Source: Flavobacterium piscisymbiosum (GTDB lineage: Bacteria > Bacteroidota > Bacteroidia > Flavobacteriales > Flavobacteriaceae). Taken from it: a DNA stretch of 64,000 bases. The notes below the pieces were generated by a model. The model was not told where the DNA came from. It saw only the letters and a program-made list of their open reading frames with translations, and ran no database searches. Within the stretch, counting starts at the first letter, position 1, and every line of letters begins with the position of its first letter. A program made the position numbers and the translations under genes. Below are positions 51,665 through 60,666 of this stretch, one piece after another. Where the stretch lies: the NCBI RefSeq assembly GCF_020905295.1, contig NZ_JAJJMM010000001.1:2108001-2172000 (forward strand), read 5' to 3'.

Positions 51665-52825
51665 TTAAGAATTTACAGTTATTAATTTAGAGGTTGCTTT
51701 GGCGCGTTCGACAACTTCTTCGATTGGAGTTGCCAGTGAATCATGGCTTAATACAACGCCCATTCGGCGATACGGTCTTGAAGTTGGTTTGCCAAAAATC
51801 CTGAAATCGGTTTTTGGTAAAGCGGCTACTTTTTCGATTCCGGTAAAAGTGGGATTTGCAGAATCTTCAGAGGCTAAAATTACGGCACTTGCTCCGGCCT
51901 TTTCTAATGTAATTTCGAAAATTGGAAGGCTTAAAATTGCACGTAAATGCAATTCGAATTCGTTGAAATTCTGCGTTCCTGCTAAAGTTACCATTCCGGT
52001 ATCGTGTGGGCGAGGAGAAAGTTCTGAGAAATAAACGCCCTCGTTGGTTAGGAAAAATTCAACGCCAAAAAGACCTGCTCCGCCAAGTGCTTCGGTTATT
52101 TTTTCGGCCATATCCTGCGCTTCGTACAAATCGGCTTCAGAAACTTTTGCGGGTTGCCAGCTTTCCTGATAATCACCGCGTTCTTGTCTGTGACCAATTG
52201 GCGCACAAAATAAGGTTGGATTATTATTCTGCGTAATTGTTAAAAGTGTAATTTCTGAATGGAAATCTACAAAAGCTTCTACAATAACTTCGATAACATC
52301 TCCGCGAGAACCTGCAACTGCATATTGCCATGCTTTTTCGATATCATTTTCGGTTTTTATGGTTGATTGCCCTTTTCCGGATGATGACATTAATGGTTTT
52401 ACCACACAGGGAATTCCAACTTCCTGAACGGCTTTTTGCAATTCTTCGGCAGAAGTTGCGTATTGGTATTTGGCTGTTTTTAATCCTAATTCTTTTGAGG
52501 CCAAATCACGAATGGCTTTGCGATTCATAGTGAAATTTGCTGCTTTCGCCGAAGGAACAACGGTAATGCCTTGTTTTTCGTAATCGTAAAAACGTTCGGT
52601 GCGAATGGCTTCTATTTCGGGAACTATAAAGTCGGGTTGGTGTTTGGCTACGATTCGGTCTAAGGCTTCGCCGTCGAGCATATTAATGACTTCAAATCCG
52701 TGAGCAACTTGCATGGCTGGGGCATTTTCGTAACTGTCTACAGCAATTATGGTTTGTCCGATTCGTTGTGCGGCAATGACAAATTCTTTGCCTAATTCGC
52801 CTGAACCGAGGAGTAGTATTTTCAT
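51665..52825 (-). CDS. purT: Formate-dependent phosphoribosylglycinamide formyltransferase
   Basis: PurT makes formyl-GAR from GAR, formate and ATP in purine synthesis, as an alternative to folate-dependent PurN. The 386-residue ATP-grasp enzyme begins [20 protein letters not shown] and has [74 protein letters not shown] and [20 protein letters not shown], all family segments. Second in a four-gene minus-strand operon. Confidence 0.95.
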   Translation of the reverse strand: MKILLLGSGELGKEFVIAAQRIGQTIIAVDSYENAPAMQVAHGFEVINMLDGEALDRIVAKHQPDFIVPEIEAIRTERFYDYEKQGITVVPSAKAANFTMNRKAIRDLASKELGLKTAKYQYATSAEELQKAVQEVGIPCVVKPLMSSSGKGQSTIKTENDIEKAWQYAVAGSRGDVIEVIVEAFVDFHSEITLLTITQNNNPTLFCAPIGHRQERGDYQESWQPAKVSEADLYEAQDMAEKITEALGGAGLFGVEFFLTNEGVYFSELSPRPHDTGMVTLAGTQNFNEFELHLRAILSLPIFEITLEKAGASAVILASEDSANPTFTGIEKVAALPKTDFRIFGKPTSRPYRRMGVVLSHDSLATPIEEVVERAKATSKLITVNS

Positions 52826-53310
52826 TTTGTTTGATTTAGAGATTGAGAATTTTGGCTCGCTTTTACAATTATTAAACTGCTTATAAAAGTTAGAATCATT
52901 AATATAAATGATAGAAATAGAATCATTAATAATGAGAATAAAATTTGATAAGGAATTTGTGAATTAAATACTGATGAAATTCCATTTACGAATAACCCAA
53001 TAACATATATTGCTAAAAGAGCGATTATAATTTTTGAACTTACTCCAAAAGAAAATTGTGAACAAGCTTTGAGGTAATGTATTTGATTTAATGATGGGCT
53101 TATTTTTATAGCTGTATTCCAAAACAGAAAAACTATAAATATTGGAAACAAAATCCCCCAGAAAATTGGATTCCAAAACATACCGAAATTGCAAATTTGT
53201 ATGCATTGAAAAATAAAATAGCTGTCTGAAAATATTAATAAAGGAAAAAAAAGACACACAAAAAATCCAGCTATAATTGAATACTTTTGGATGCTATTTT
53301 TGGTTTTCAT
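52822..53310 (-). CDS. Uncharacterised four-helix membrane protein
   Basis: A 162-residue protein of four predicted transmembrane helices (about 10-28, 44-66, 92-112, 122-148), rich in Ile, Phe and Ser, with an unusual run of cysteines near helix 2 (FQCIQICNF). No family recognised. It overlaps purT by 4 bases and leads the operon, so it is real, but its function is unknown. The -7 candidate TATCTTTA lies on the minus strand at 53330-53337. Confidence 0.75.
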   Translation of the reverse strand: MKTKNSIQKYSIIAGFFVCLFFPLLIFSDSYFIFQCIQICNFGMFWNPIFWGILFPIFIVFLFWNTAIKISPSLNQIHYLKACSQFSFGVSSKIIIALLAIYVIGLFVNGISSVFNSQIPYQILFSLLMILFLSFILMILTFISSLIIVKASQNSQSLNQTK

Positions 53311-53948
53311 TTAAATTCAGTTTTGAGAGTAAAGATAAATAAAATGGAATTTATTCTCACGCAGATTTTGCAGATTCAGCAGATTTAATATTTTAACCGC
53401 AGAGTTCGCAAAGGATTACGCGAAGCACGCAAAGGAAAATTATTCGCAAGTATCTACACAATCTATATTTTACCGCAAAGGTTTACGCAAGAGCGCAAAG
53501 AGTTTCATGCAGATTTTGCAGATTCGGCAGATTTAATTTAAGTGGAAATTTAATTTTTAGACAAAGTAACCATAAAGTATGTCATTTCGACGCAGGAGAA
53601 ATCTTCGCGAGAAGCTCGACAAAGATTGGATTGTCGTTTCGGAGTTACTTGTGAAGATTTCTCCTGCGTCGAAATGACAAGATTGCGAGGATAATTAGTG
53701 TTAGTAACAAAAAGTTATTTTGGAACCTGAATGCGTGAGGGATAGAAGTGGAAAGCCCACAGCCTGACGAAGGAAGTGCGAGGACTTGCAGCGGATAGCC
53801 CGGCCCGGAGGGACACGCCCAAATTATTTTTATGTGTAAATTTTTGTTAATAATTATAGCATAACTTCATGTTTGGCGGCTTTGAAACTTTCTTTAAAAC
53901 GATGCGATATTTCTATATTTGCCAGCTTATAAATAAAACCCCAAAAGA
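53311..53948. repeat. 638-base gene-free block with several repeat families
   Basis: 53357-53385 and 53506-53536 are CGCAGATTTTGCAGATTC units. 53396-53430 and 53470-53500 are CCGCAGAGTTCGCAAAGG-type units. 53580-53679 is a 100-base inverted repeat with perfect 27-base arms (right arm begins GAAGATTTCTCCTGCGTCG). 53731-53820 is hairpin element copy E in reverse (GGATAGCCCGGCCCGGAGGG at one end, GGGATAGAAGTGGAAAGC at the other), with a weak centre. The gene-proximal part (53880-53948) has only the promoter region. Confidence 0.75.
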
Positions 53949-54743
53949 ATGAAATTAAATATTTTTTTAGTGATGAGTGCCTTGTGCGTTACATCTCTTT
54001 TACAAGCACAATCGGCAGGAATTACATTTAACTTAGGAATGGGAGAACAAAAAGCTGATGCGATTGTTTTTAAAAAAGACAAACAAAAAATTAGCGGGAT
54101 TGTTAAGTTTCCTGGTTTTGCTGATAAAAAAGTAAAGATTAAAGTTGGTGAAGAGAATGAAAAATTTGCTAGTAAAGACTTAGATTCAATTCAGATTTTT
54201 GATGCAAATAAAAAACTTTGGTACACTTTTGTATGGACAAAAACGAAGGTTTACAAAAAAAAGGGTACAGAATTTAAGATTATTGATGAAAATTGGATCT
54301 GTAAAATGATCGAAGGGAAAGCTTCTTTATATATGGGAGGAGAGCAATACGGAATAAAAGAGGTGAAGGTGGAAGATGAAAAGACAAAAGAAAAGGTAAA
54401 GGAGGAGAAGATGAAGGTGGTTACTAAAGAAGTTTACCATTATTTGAAGAGAAGTAATGAAGATTATCCTGTATTGGTTTCTATGAGTTCGAATGCTCTT
54501 TCGGCAGGATATAATGCTTTTTTTAGGGAATATGGAGTTTATTATTTTAAGGATAGTCCGGAAATCGCTAAAAAGATTGAAGATAAAGAATATAAATATG
54601 ACGACATTGAGAAAGTTGTGGCTTTATATAATGTGAAACCAAAGAAACAAGAACCAAAAGCTGAACCGAAATCAGAGGTAAAAGCGACAAAAACTAAGGC
54701 AACGCCAAAAGCAGGATCAAAAACCACTGCTAAGAAAAAATAA
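53949..54743 (+). CDS. Exported protein with Lys-rich C-terminal tail
   Basis: A 264-residue protein with a signal peptide (MKLNIFLVMSALCVTSLLQA, then Q). A globular middle (about 24-205) contains GITFNLGMGEQKADAIVFKK, SGIVKFPGF and KLWYTFVWTK, followed by a charged linker (DEKTKEKVKEEKMK) and a C-terminal tail of repeated Lys/Ala/Pro/Thr (KAEPKSEVKATKTKATPKAG). No family recognised; the tail could bind nucleic acid or polyanions. Shares a terminator with the U32 gene. Confidence 0.78.
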   Translation: MKLNIFLVMSALCVTSLLQAQSAGITFNLGMGEQKADAIVFKKDKQKISGIVKFPGFADKKVKIKVGEENEKFASKDLDSIQIFDANKKLWYTFVWTKTKVYKKKGTEFKIIDENWICKMIEGKASLYMGGEQYGIKEVKVEDEKTKEKVKEEKMKVVTKEVYHYLKRSNEDYPVLVSMSSNALSAGYNAFFREYGVYYFKDSPEIAKKIEDKEYKYDDIEKVVALYNVKPKKQEPKAEPKSEVKATKTKATPKAGSKTTAKKK

Positions 54744-54750
54744 ATAAATA

Positions 54751-54784
54751 AAAAAAGCGATACTGTAAGGTATCGCTTTTTTGC
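54751..54784. terminator. Bidirectional terminator (secreted protein / U32 gene)
   Basis: AAAAAAGCGATACT, GTA, AGGTATCGCTTTTTT. Confidence 0.85.
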
Positions 54785-54787
54785 TTT

Positions 54788-56662
54788 TTAGTGAAATTGA
54801 TCTTCTTCGATTTCGAATTCGGCATCTTTTTCCCAGATTTCCATTTCGCAGGGTTTGCAATTGAATTTTAGTTTGTATTCGAGCTCGCCTTGTTTTAAAA
54901 CCAATGGTTCTTTTACTTTTACACCCATGATATCTTTTTGGTGTATTGGGCATTTTTTTAATTCGTATTTGATGCAATATTTTGTGGTCATTACACGAGA
55001 TTTTCCCGGATCCCATTGTAATTCGAATGCTTTTTCTATTTCGGTTACACCGTGACGCTCGTAGAATTTACGTGCAGTTTTGTTTGAAACGTTGTACATG
55101 AAATCCAGTTTGGTTTCAGGATACGGATGTGACGTTTTTACCAATTGGTGTTCTTCGCGTTTGTAATTTGCTAAACGAATCTCGGTTAACTGATCGTAAA
55201 CGGTTCTTCTCATTTCGTTGATTTTTGAAATAGGAAGGAACCAGTTTTGAGAAAACATGATATTAATTTCATTGGCAGTATAAGGGGTAAAGCCTGTTTT
55301 TGCCAATTGCGTTTTGATGTTTTCTTCGATTGATTCGCCGGTTTTAGTCTGTTCTTTTGAATGTTCTAAGTTTACGGTGCTTACATTTCCGTCTTCATCG
55401 GTTGCGATTAGTTCGAAACCAGTTTCGGTTTCAGTAAGTAATAAAGTAGTGCTTAGTTTACGAACGGCACTGTCTTCTCTTTCTACTATTTTGATAAAAG
55501 CGGCGTCGTTATTTCTGTAAATGAAAGTTCCGTCTTTTACTTCTTTTAAAACGTTTGGATATATTTTACCGTTTTCGGCTTTGTTTACATAGATTCCGTC
55601 GGCTTCGTTGTTTTCGTTGATGAAACAAAGTCCATCGCCGTTGTTTAGTAACTCGCCGTTTTCGATTTCGTAAGCGTTTCCAACAGTTCGGATTAGTTTA
55701 CCAATGTATTGTCCTTTTGATTTTGGGCTTTCCCAGGAACCAATACTGTGATTTCTATCGTTTACAAAATAATCGGTGTAACCACGGTTGAAAGTTCTGT
55801 TTAAAGAAGAATCGAAAGTATAGGTACAAGTTCCAGATGAAGCTTTCATGTATTTTTCGCTTCCGGCTCCTTCTAAATAACTGTCCAGTTTTTGACGTAA
55901 AAAGGATACGTTATTTTTAACGTAAACAACATCTTTAAGTCTTCCTTCGATTTTAAAAGAAACGATTCCGGCTTCAACAAGATTTGGAATTTGATCTGAA
56001 ATATCTAAATCTTTGATAGAAAGTAAATGACTATTTTTGATTAAAGTTTCTCCGTTTCCGTCGATTAAGTTATACGGTAAACGGCAGTTTTGTGCGCAAG
56101 AACCACGATTGGCGCTGCGTTCTCCGTTGGCCACACTCATATAACAGTTTCCGCTAAAGGAAACGCATAAAGCTCCGGTTACAAAAAATTCTAATACAAC
56201 ATCTGCCTCGTCGTATATTGTTTTAATTTGATGCAGATTTAATTCGCGGGCTAAAACCACACGTTTGATTCCGGCATCTTTAAGGAATTTAATTTTATCA
56301 GCATCACGATTGTTGGCTTGTGTGCTGGCGTGAAGTACGATAGGAGGTAAGTCCATTTCCATAATAGCCATATCCTGAATGATCAGGGCATCGACACCTA
56401 TATCGTATAGTTCCCAGATCATTGAGCGACACGTTTCGAGTTCGTTGTCGTACAAAATGGTATTCATTACTACAAAAACCTGAGCATTAAATAAATGCGC
56501 ATATTTTACCAATGCAGCAACATCTTCGATAGAATTGTTGGCATTAGAACGTGCTCCAAATTGTGGAGCCCCAATATAAACTGCATCGGCGCCACTGTTG
56601 ATGGCGGCCATTCCTCCAATTAAATCTTTAGCAGGAGCTAATATTTCAATTTTCTTCTTCAT
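54788..56662 (-). CDS. Peptidase U32-family protein (RlhA/TrhP-like RNA hydroxylation)
   Basis: A 624-residue protein of the long U32 type. The N-terminal part has EILAPAKDLIGGMAAINSGADAVYIGAPQFGARS in short pieces, then the conserved cysteine region (SFSGNCYMSVANGERSANRG followed by SCAQNCRLPYNLI), whose cysteines could hold an Fe-S or prosthetic group. The middle matches the DUF3656-like extension, and a second cysteine cluster (KKCPIHQKDIMG, FNCKPCEMEIW) closes the protein. E. coli relatives RlhA and TrhP hydroxylate 23S rRNA and tRNA; that role is inferred, not peptidase activity. Confidence 0.85.
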   Translation of the reverse strand: MKKKIEILAPAKDLIGGMAAINSGADAVYIGAPQFGARSNANNSIEDVAALVKYAHLFNAQVFVVMNTILYDNELETCRSMIWELYDIGVDALIIQDMAIMEMDLPPIVLHASTQANNRDADKIKFLKDAGIKRVVLARELNLHQIKTIYDEADVVLEFFVTGALCVSFSGNCYMSVANGERSANRGSCAQNCRLPYNLIDGNGETLIKNSHLLSIKDLDISDQIPNLVEAGIVSFKIEGRLKDVVYVKNNVSFLRQKLDSYLEGAGSEKYMKASSGTCTYTFDSSLNRTFNRGYTDYFVNDRNHSIGSWESPKSKGQYIGKLIRTVGNAYEIENGELLNNGDGLCFINENNEADGIYVNKAENGKIYPNVLKEVKDGTFIYRNNDAAFIKIVEREDSAVRKLSTTLLLTETETGFELIATDEDGNVSTVNLEHSKEQTKTGESIEENIKTQLAKTGFTPYTANEINIMFSQNWFLPISKINEMRRTVYDQLTEIRLANYKREEHQLVKTSHPYPETKLDFMYNVSNKTARKFYERHGVTEIEKAFELQWDPGKSRVMTTKYCIKYELKKCPIHQKDIMGVKVKEPLVLKQGELEYKLKFNCKPCEMEIWEKDAEFEIEEDQFH

Positions 56663-56798
56663 TTTTAGAACTTTAGGCTTTTGTGGTATTCATGGAAAAA
56701 AGTTTGCAAAGTTCTTATAAATAATTCGAGTTTGCTAATGCTGAAGTGACTTTTTTTGAAATAGTTAACTAATATGGAATGATGATAAATGAAGTTTT

Positions 56799-57344
56799 TT
56801 ATTTAGCAGGTTCGTAAATAAGTTGCACAACTCCTGATTTGAAAATATTGGTTTTAAGTAATTTTAAATCTATTCGGTTTTTTAGGTCTTCAAATAATGG
56901 TTTGCCATTTCCTAAAACTGTTGGATGAACAGATATTCTATAGATATCAATAAGGTTCAATTGAATAAAAGTTTTAATGAGGCTTGCTCCGCCATATAAC
57001 CAGATGTCTTTTCCGGATTGTTTTTTGATTTCGTTTACTGTATTTGCGATATCAGCATTTATGAAGGTAGCATTCTCGTCTTTTATATTTTGGCTGGAAA
57101 AAACGCATTTCTCCTTAGCATGTACTTCTTTCCAAAGTGATTTTTCAGCTGGACTTGCATTTTCATCCGGTTGATAATTTCCCCACATATCATAACTTAC
57201 TCTGCCATAAAAAATAGTATCTATACTAGATAGAAAACCATCAAAATCCATATCGTCGTCCATGATGCACCAGTCAGTTTCGCCGTTAGGACCTTCGATA
57301 AAACCGTCTAATGTTACTGCCAGATCTAAAATTACTTTTTTCAT
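56799..57344 (-). CDS. Dihydrofolate-reductase-like (RibD C-terminal) protein
   Basis: A 181-residue protein of the DHFR/RibD-C superfamily: MKKVILDLAVTLDGFIEGPN at the start, then a SIDTIFYGRVSYDMWGNYQP segment, a GKDIWLYGGASLIKTFIQLN strand-helix and PTVLGNGKPLFEDLKNRIDL. Proteins of this type reduce pterin- or flavin-like substrates; true folate activity is unproven and the family is often annotated as dihydrofolate reductase. Monocistronic. Confidence 0.88.
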   Translation of the reverse strand: MKKVILDLAVTLDGFIEGPNGETDWCIMDDDMDFDGFLSSIDTIFYGRVSYDMWGNYQPDENASPAEKSLWKEVHAKEKCVFSSQNIKDENATFINADIANTVNEIKKQSGKDIWLYGGASLIKTFIQLNLIDIYRISVHPTVLGNGKPLFEDLKNRIDLKLLKTNIFKSGVVQLIYEPAK

Positions 57345-57410
57345 TTTTTGATAAATTTTGTTTTAAGTATTGGCGATAAAAATATAGAATTTGAGAGTTT
57401 ATAAAAACAA

Positions 57411-57442
57411 AAAACTACTTAGTTTATTAACCAAGTAGTTTT
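57411..57442 (-). terminator. Terminator of the ferritin-like gene
   Basis: AAAACTACTT (57411-57420), a 12-base loop, AAGTAGTTTT (57433-57442); 26 bases past the minus-strand stop codon. Confidence 0.7.
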
Positions 57443-57467
57443 CTTCTCAAAAATATAGTGCCAAATA

Positions 57468-57926
57468 TTATGACAGTTTTTTTGCTTTGATTTTAGTCAG
57501 AGTATTTTCGATACTGTTTAATTGTTTTGAAACAATACCAATTTGACTTGAATCAAGATGGTTGTGTTCAAGAGCAATTTTGTATTTTTCGATGGCAGCT
57601 TCTTCTCCGGTAATACAAGCATTAATGATCGCTTCTGTATCTCCGCTTGTGAAAGAAGATTTAATATCGATCCAGGCACGGTGTATCGCTCCTAATGGTC
57701 CGCCGCCTGAAGTATCAGTTGATTTTCCCAGTTTGTTGATTTCGTCTTGTATTTCTACAATAAATAAGGCACGTTCGCGGGCATACTCTAAAAAGTCGGT
57801 TTTGATTGCCGGGCTGTCTACATGTTCTGCGGCATTAGTATATCCTAGTTTTCCATCTTCAAGAATCGAAATTAATCCTTCTAATGTGCTAACTGCTTTT
57901 TCTGTGGTTTCATCTGTATGTATCAT
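57468..57926 (-). CDS. PA2169-type four-helix-bundle protein (DUF2383)
   Basis: A 152-residue ferritin-like four-helix bundle of the PA2169/DUF2383 group: VSTLEGLISILEDGKLGYTN, AAEHVDSPAIKTDFLEYARE, ELALFIVEIQDEINKL-like second helix, WIDIKSSFTSGDTEAIINAC and ITGEEAAIEKYKIALEHN. Family members are stress-induced and of unknown function; metal-binding residues are not obvious. Monocistronic. Confidence 0.88.
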   Translation of the reverse strand: MIHTDETTEKAVSTLEGLISILEDGKLGYTNAAEHVDSPAIKTDFLEYARERALFIVEIQDEINKLGKSTDTSGGGPLGAIHRAWIDIKSSFTSGDTEAIINACITGEEAAIEKYKIALEHNHLDSSQIGIVSKQLNSIENTLTKIKAKKLS

Positions 57927-58291
57927 AATAAATAATTTTTATATTAATGTATAATACAAAGTTGGGATTTTATAAAGCGTTATGTCTTATAGAATTACAA
58001 CGGGTGTTTATAAAATTGTGGAATGGGAATTTTGAAAGTAAATTTAATTTTTCTCGCAGATTTGGCAGATGGAGCAGATTTAACTTGAATTTTATACTAA
58101 AGCTTCTTGCATGAAGGTTTGGGTTAGGGATAGAAGTGGAAATCCTTTTGTTTTTTTTTTAAAGCAAAAGATTGAAAAGGATAGCCCGGCCGAAGGCAAC
58201 CCCACAAATATTTTAATTCTGAAGTTTTGTTTTGTAACCTGAAGTTTGTTTAAGTCGTCAAAGTTTCATTAATTATTAATTAAACGGATAA
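57927..58291. repeat. 365-base gap with CAGATTTGG-type repeat and hairpin element copy F
   Basis: 58053-58085 (CTCGCAGATTTGGCAGATGG) belongs to the CAGATTTTGCAGAT family. 58111-58203 is hairpin element copy F (reverse): GGGATAGAAGTGGAAATCC, a TTTTG...CAAAA hairpin with a long T/A loop, GATTGAAAAGGATAGCCCGG. The rest is the upstream region of the serine hydrolase; nothing else seen. Confidence 0.7.
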
Positions 58292-59347
58292 ATGAAATCA
58301 ATTTCAATTTTTTATGTTGCAGCATTTTTAATTTTCTCATCAGCATTATTTGCCCAGCATAGAGAAAATAAAATAGATAGTTTGATTACTTCAAAATTTA
58401 AAGCTGAAGGTCCCGGAGGAGTTTTTTTGGCTGCAAAAAACGGAAAAATTATTTACAGGAAGGCTTTTGGAATGGCTAATTTAGAAATGAATGTTAAGAT
58501 GAGACCTGAATCTGTTTTTGAAATTGGATCAATGACGAAACAATTTACAGCAGTTTCTGTTTTAATGCTTGCTGAAAAAGGAAAACTAAATGTGAACGAT
58601 GAAATTAAGAAATTTATTCCGGATTATCCTAATGGGAATGCAATTACAATACATCATTTGCTAACACACACTTCGGGAATTAGGGATTTTACGAATATGA
58701 AGTCTATAAAAGATATTGCCAGACGAGATTTGTCTCCAGAGGAATTGGTGAATTTTTTTAAGAATGAGCCAAGTGATTTTAAACCTGGAGAACAATATAA
58801 ATATTGTAATTCAGGATATGTACTTTTAGGTTATATTATTGAAATTGTATCAGGACAAACTTATGAGGAGTTTGTAACTGAAAATATTTTTAAGAAAATA
58901 GGAATGAAAAATACGTTTTATGCAAGCCATGAAAAGATTATTAAAAACAGGGTTTCAGGTTATCGTGATAAAGAACATTATGTAAATGCAAATTATATTA
59001 GTTTTTCGATACCCTATGCTTCCGGTTCGATAATGTCGAATGTAGATGATATGCTAAAATGGCAAAACACGATAAATTCTAATGCTTTATTAAATCCTGT
59101 TTTTACTGAAAAAGCTTTTACTAATTATCAGTTAATTAATGGGGCAAATATCGATTATGGATATGGCTGGCATCTTGAAAAAGTAAAAGACAAAATCGTT
59201 CGCGAGCATGGAGGAAGTATTTTTGGCTTTAAATCAATGGGAGTTTATGAGCCCACTGAACATATTTATGTAATAGGTCTAAGTAATTGTGATTGTAATT
59301 CTCCCACTTCGATTACGAGAGATATTGCTTCGCTTTTAATTGACTAA
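58292..59347 (+). CDS. Exported serine hydrolase (beta-lactamase class C / penicillin-binding-protein-like)
   Basis: A 351-residue exported serine hydrolase of the class C beta-lactamase fold. Signal peptide to about residue 21 (FLIFSSALFA, then Q). The three catalytic motifs are SMTK (Ser80, Lys83), YCN (Tyr171 to Asn173) and HGG (306-308). Such proteins include esterases, D-aminopeptidases and DD-carboxypeptidases; the HGG (in place of KTG) and the divergent middle make a clinical-type beta-lactamase role unlikely. Monocistronic, terminator at 59353. Confidence 0.88.
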   Translation: MKSISIFYVAAFLIFSSALFAQHRENKIDSLITSKFKAEGPGGVFLAAKNGKIIYRKAFGMANLEMNVKMRPESVFEIGSMTKQFTAVSVLMLAEKGKLNVNDEIKKFIPDYPNGNAITIHHLLTHTSGIRDFTNMKSIKDIARRDLSPEELVNFFKNEPSDFKPGEQYKYCNSGYVLLGYIIEIVSGQTYEEFVTENIFKKIGMKNTFYASHEKIIKNRVSGYRDKEHYVNANYISFSIPYASGSIMSNVDDMLKWQNTINSNALLNPVFTEKAFTNYQLINGANIDYGYGWHLEKVKDKIVREHGGSIFGFKSMGVYEPTEHIYVIGLSNCDCNSPTSITRDIASLLID

Positions 59348-59352
59348 ATGAA

Positions 59353-59384
59353 AAAAGGGTGTTTTAGAAAAAAAACACCCTTTT
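59353..59384. terminator. Terminator (serine hydrolase / aminotransferase)
   Basis: AAAAGGGTGTTTT, AGAAAA, AAAACACCCTTTT: 13 perfect pairs, symmetrical, shared by the two convergent genes. Confidence 0.88.
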
Positions 59385-59402
59385 GAATTATTATTTATGA
59401 TA

Positions 59403-60593
59403 TTACACAGCCAAAGCTTCTTTGATTCTGCGTAATGCTTCTTTTAAGATATCGTCGCTTGTTGCGTAAGAGAAACGAATACAGTCTGGATTTCCGAAAG
59501 CGTCTCCGGTTACTGTTGCTACATTAGCTTCAGCCAAAAGGTACATCGATACGTCGTTTGCATCTTTAATTTCTGTTCCTCTTAAAGTTTTTCCGAAGAA
59601 AGAAGAAACGTCTGGGAATACGTAAAATGCTCCTTCAGGAACGTTGATTTTTACTCCAGGAATTTCTTTAAGTAATCCTACCACTAAATCTCTACGGGTA
59701 TGGAAAGCCTGAACCATGTGGTTTAAAACGCTTGGATCAGCTTCTACAGCAGTAATTGTAGCACGTTGCGCTACAGAATTTGCTCCTGAAGTTACTTGTC
59801 CCTGAATTTTTGTACACGCTTTTGCGATGAATTCCGGTGCTCCAATATAACCAATTCTGTATCCTGTCATAGCAAATGCTTTTGCTACTCCGTTTACAGT
59901 AATGGTTCTTTCTAGCATTCCCGGGATTGAACCGATGCTGCAGAAAGTTCCTGAGAAATTGATGTGCTCATAAATTTCATCTGCAACTACGTATATATTT
60001 GGGTATTTTTCTAGCACTTTTGCAAGAGCTGTAAGCTCTTCTCTGCTGTAAACAGATCCGGATGGGTTACAAGGAGAACTGAACCACATCATTTTTGTTT
60101 TTGGCGTGATGGCAGCTTCTAATTGTTCTGGTGTAATTTTGAAATCAGTATCTACAGATGTTGGCACTTCAACAGGAACTCCGCCTGAAAGTTTTACGAT
60201 TTCGAAGTAAGAAACCCAGTAAGGTGCAGGTAAAATAACCTCGTCACCATCGTTTAGCATTACTTGTGCAATGTTGTACAAAGATTGTTTTGCTCCCGTA
60301 GAAACTACAATTTGTGATGGTTTGTACTCTAAATTATTGTCTCTTTTGAATTTTTTGCAAATTGCTTCTCTCAATTCTAAATAACCTTCTACCGGAGAAT
60401 AGGTGCTGTAATTTTCGTCTACTGCTTTTTTAACAGCTTCTTTGATGAAGTCAGGAGTGTTAAAATCTGGTTCACCTAAACTTAAACTGATAATGTCTTT
60501 TCCTTGTGCTTTTAACTCACGTGCTAAAGCAGCCATTGCTAAGGTTTGTGATGTCGCTAAGTTGTTGATTCTGTCTGAAAGAATATGATTCAT
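59403..60593 (-). CDS. PLP-dependent aminotransferase (aspartate aminotransferase type)
   Basis: A 396-residue fold-type I aminotransferase. From MNHILSDRINNLATSQTLAM (start 60593; a longer frame to 60623 adds MKLRTFKIFI, which is not in the family) it shows SLGEPDFNTPDFIKEAV, STGAKQSLYNIAQVML, the PYWVSYFEIVKLSGG loop, and the PLP lysine in NGVAKAFAMTGYRIGY. It matches the class I-gamma aspartate/prephenate aminotransferases. Exact substrate is not certain. Confidence 0.9.
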   Translation of the reverse strand: MNHILSDRINNLATSQTLAMAALARELKAQGKDIISLSLGEPDFNTPDFIKEAVKKAVDENYSTYSPVEGYLELREAICKKFKRDNNLEYKPSQIVVSTGAKQSLYNIAQVMLNDGDEVILPAPYWVSYFEIVKLSGGVPVEVPTSVDTDFKITPEQLEAAITPKTKMMWFSSPCNPSGSVYSREELTALAKVLEKYPNIYVVADEIYEHINFSGTFCSIGSIPGMLERTITVNGVAKAFAMTGYRIGYIGAPEFIAKACTKIQGQVTSGANSVAQRATITAVEADPSVLNHMVQAFHTRRDLVVGLLKEIPGVKINVPEGAFYVFPDVSSFFGKTLRGTEIKDANDVSMYLLAEANVATVTGDAFGNPDCIRFSYATSDDILKEALRRIKEALAV

Positions 60594-60666
60594 TATAAAA
60601 ATTTTGAATGTCCTTAATTTCAACTTTAATTAAGGAAGGTTAATTATTAATAGATTTTTTTTAGTT

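Noticed and set aside
58292..59347. Beta-lactamase resistance gene
   Set aside because: The SxxK/YxN/HGG pattern fits general class C-like serine hydrolases; nothing points to resistance.
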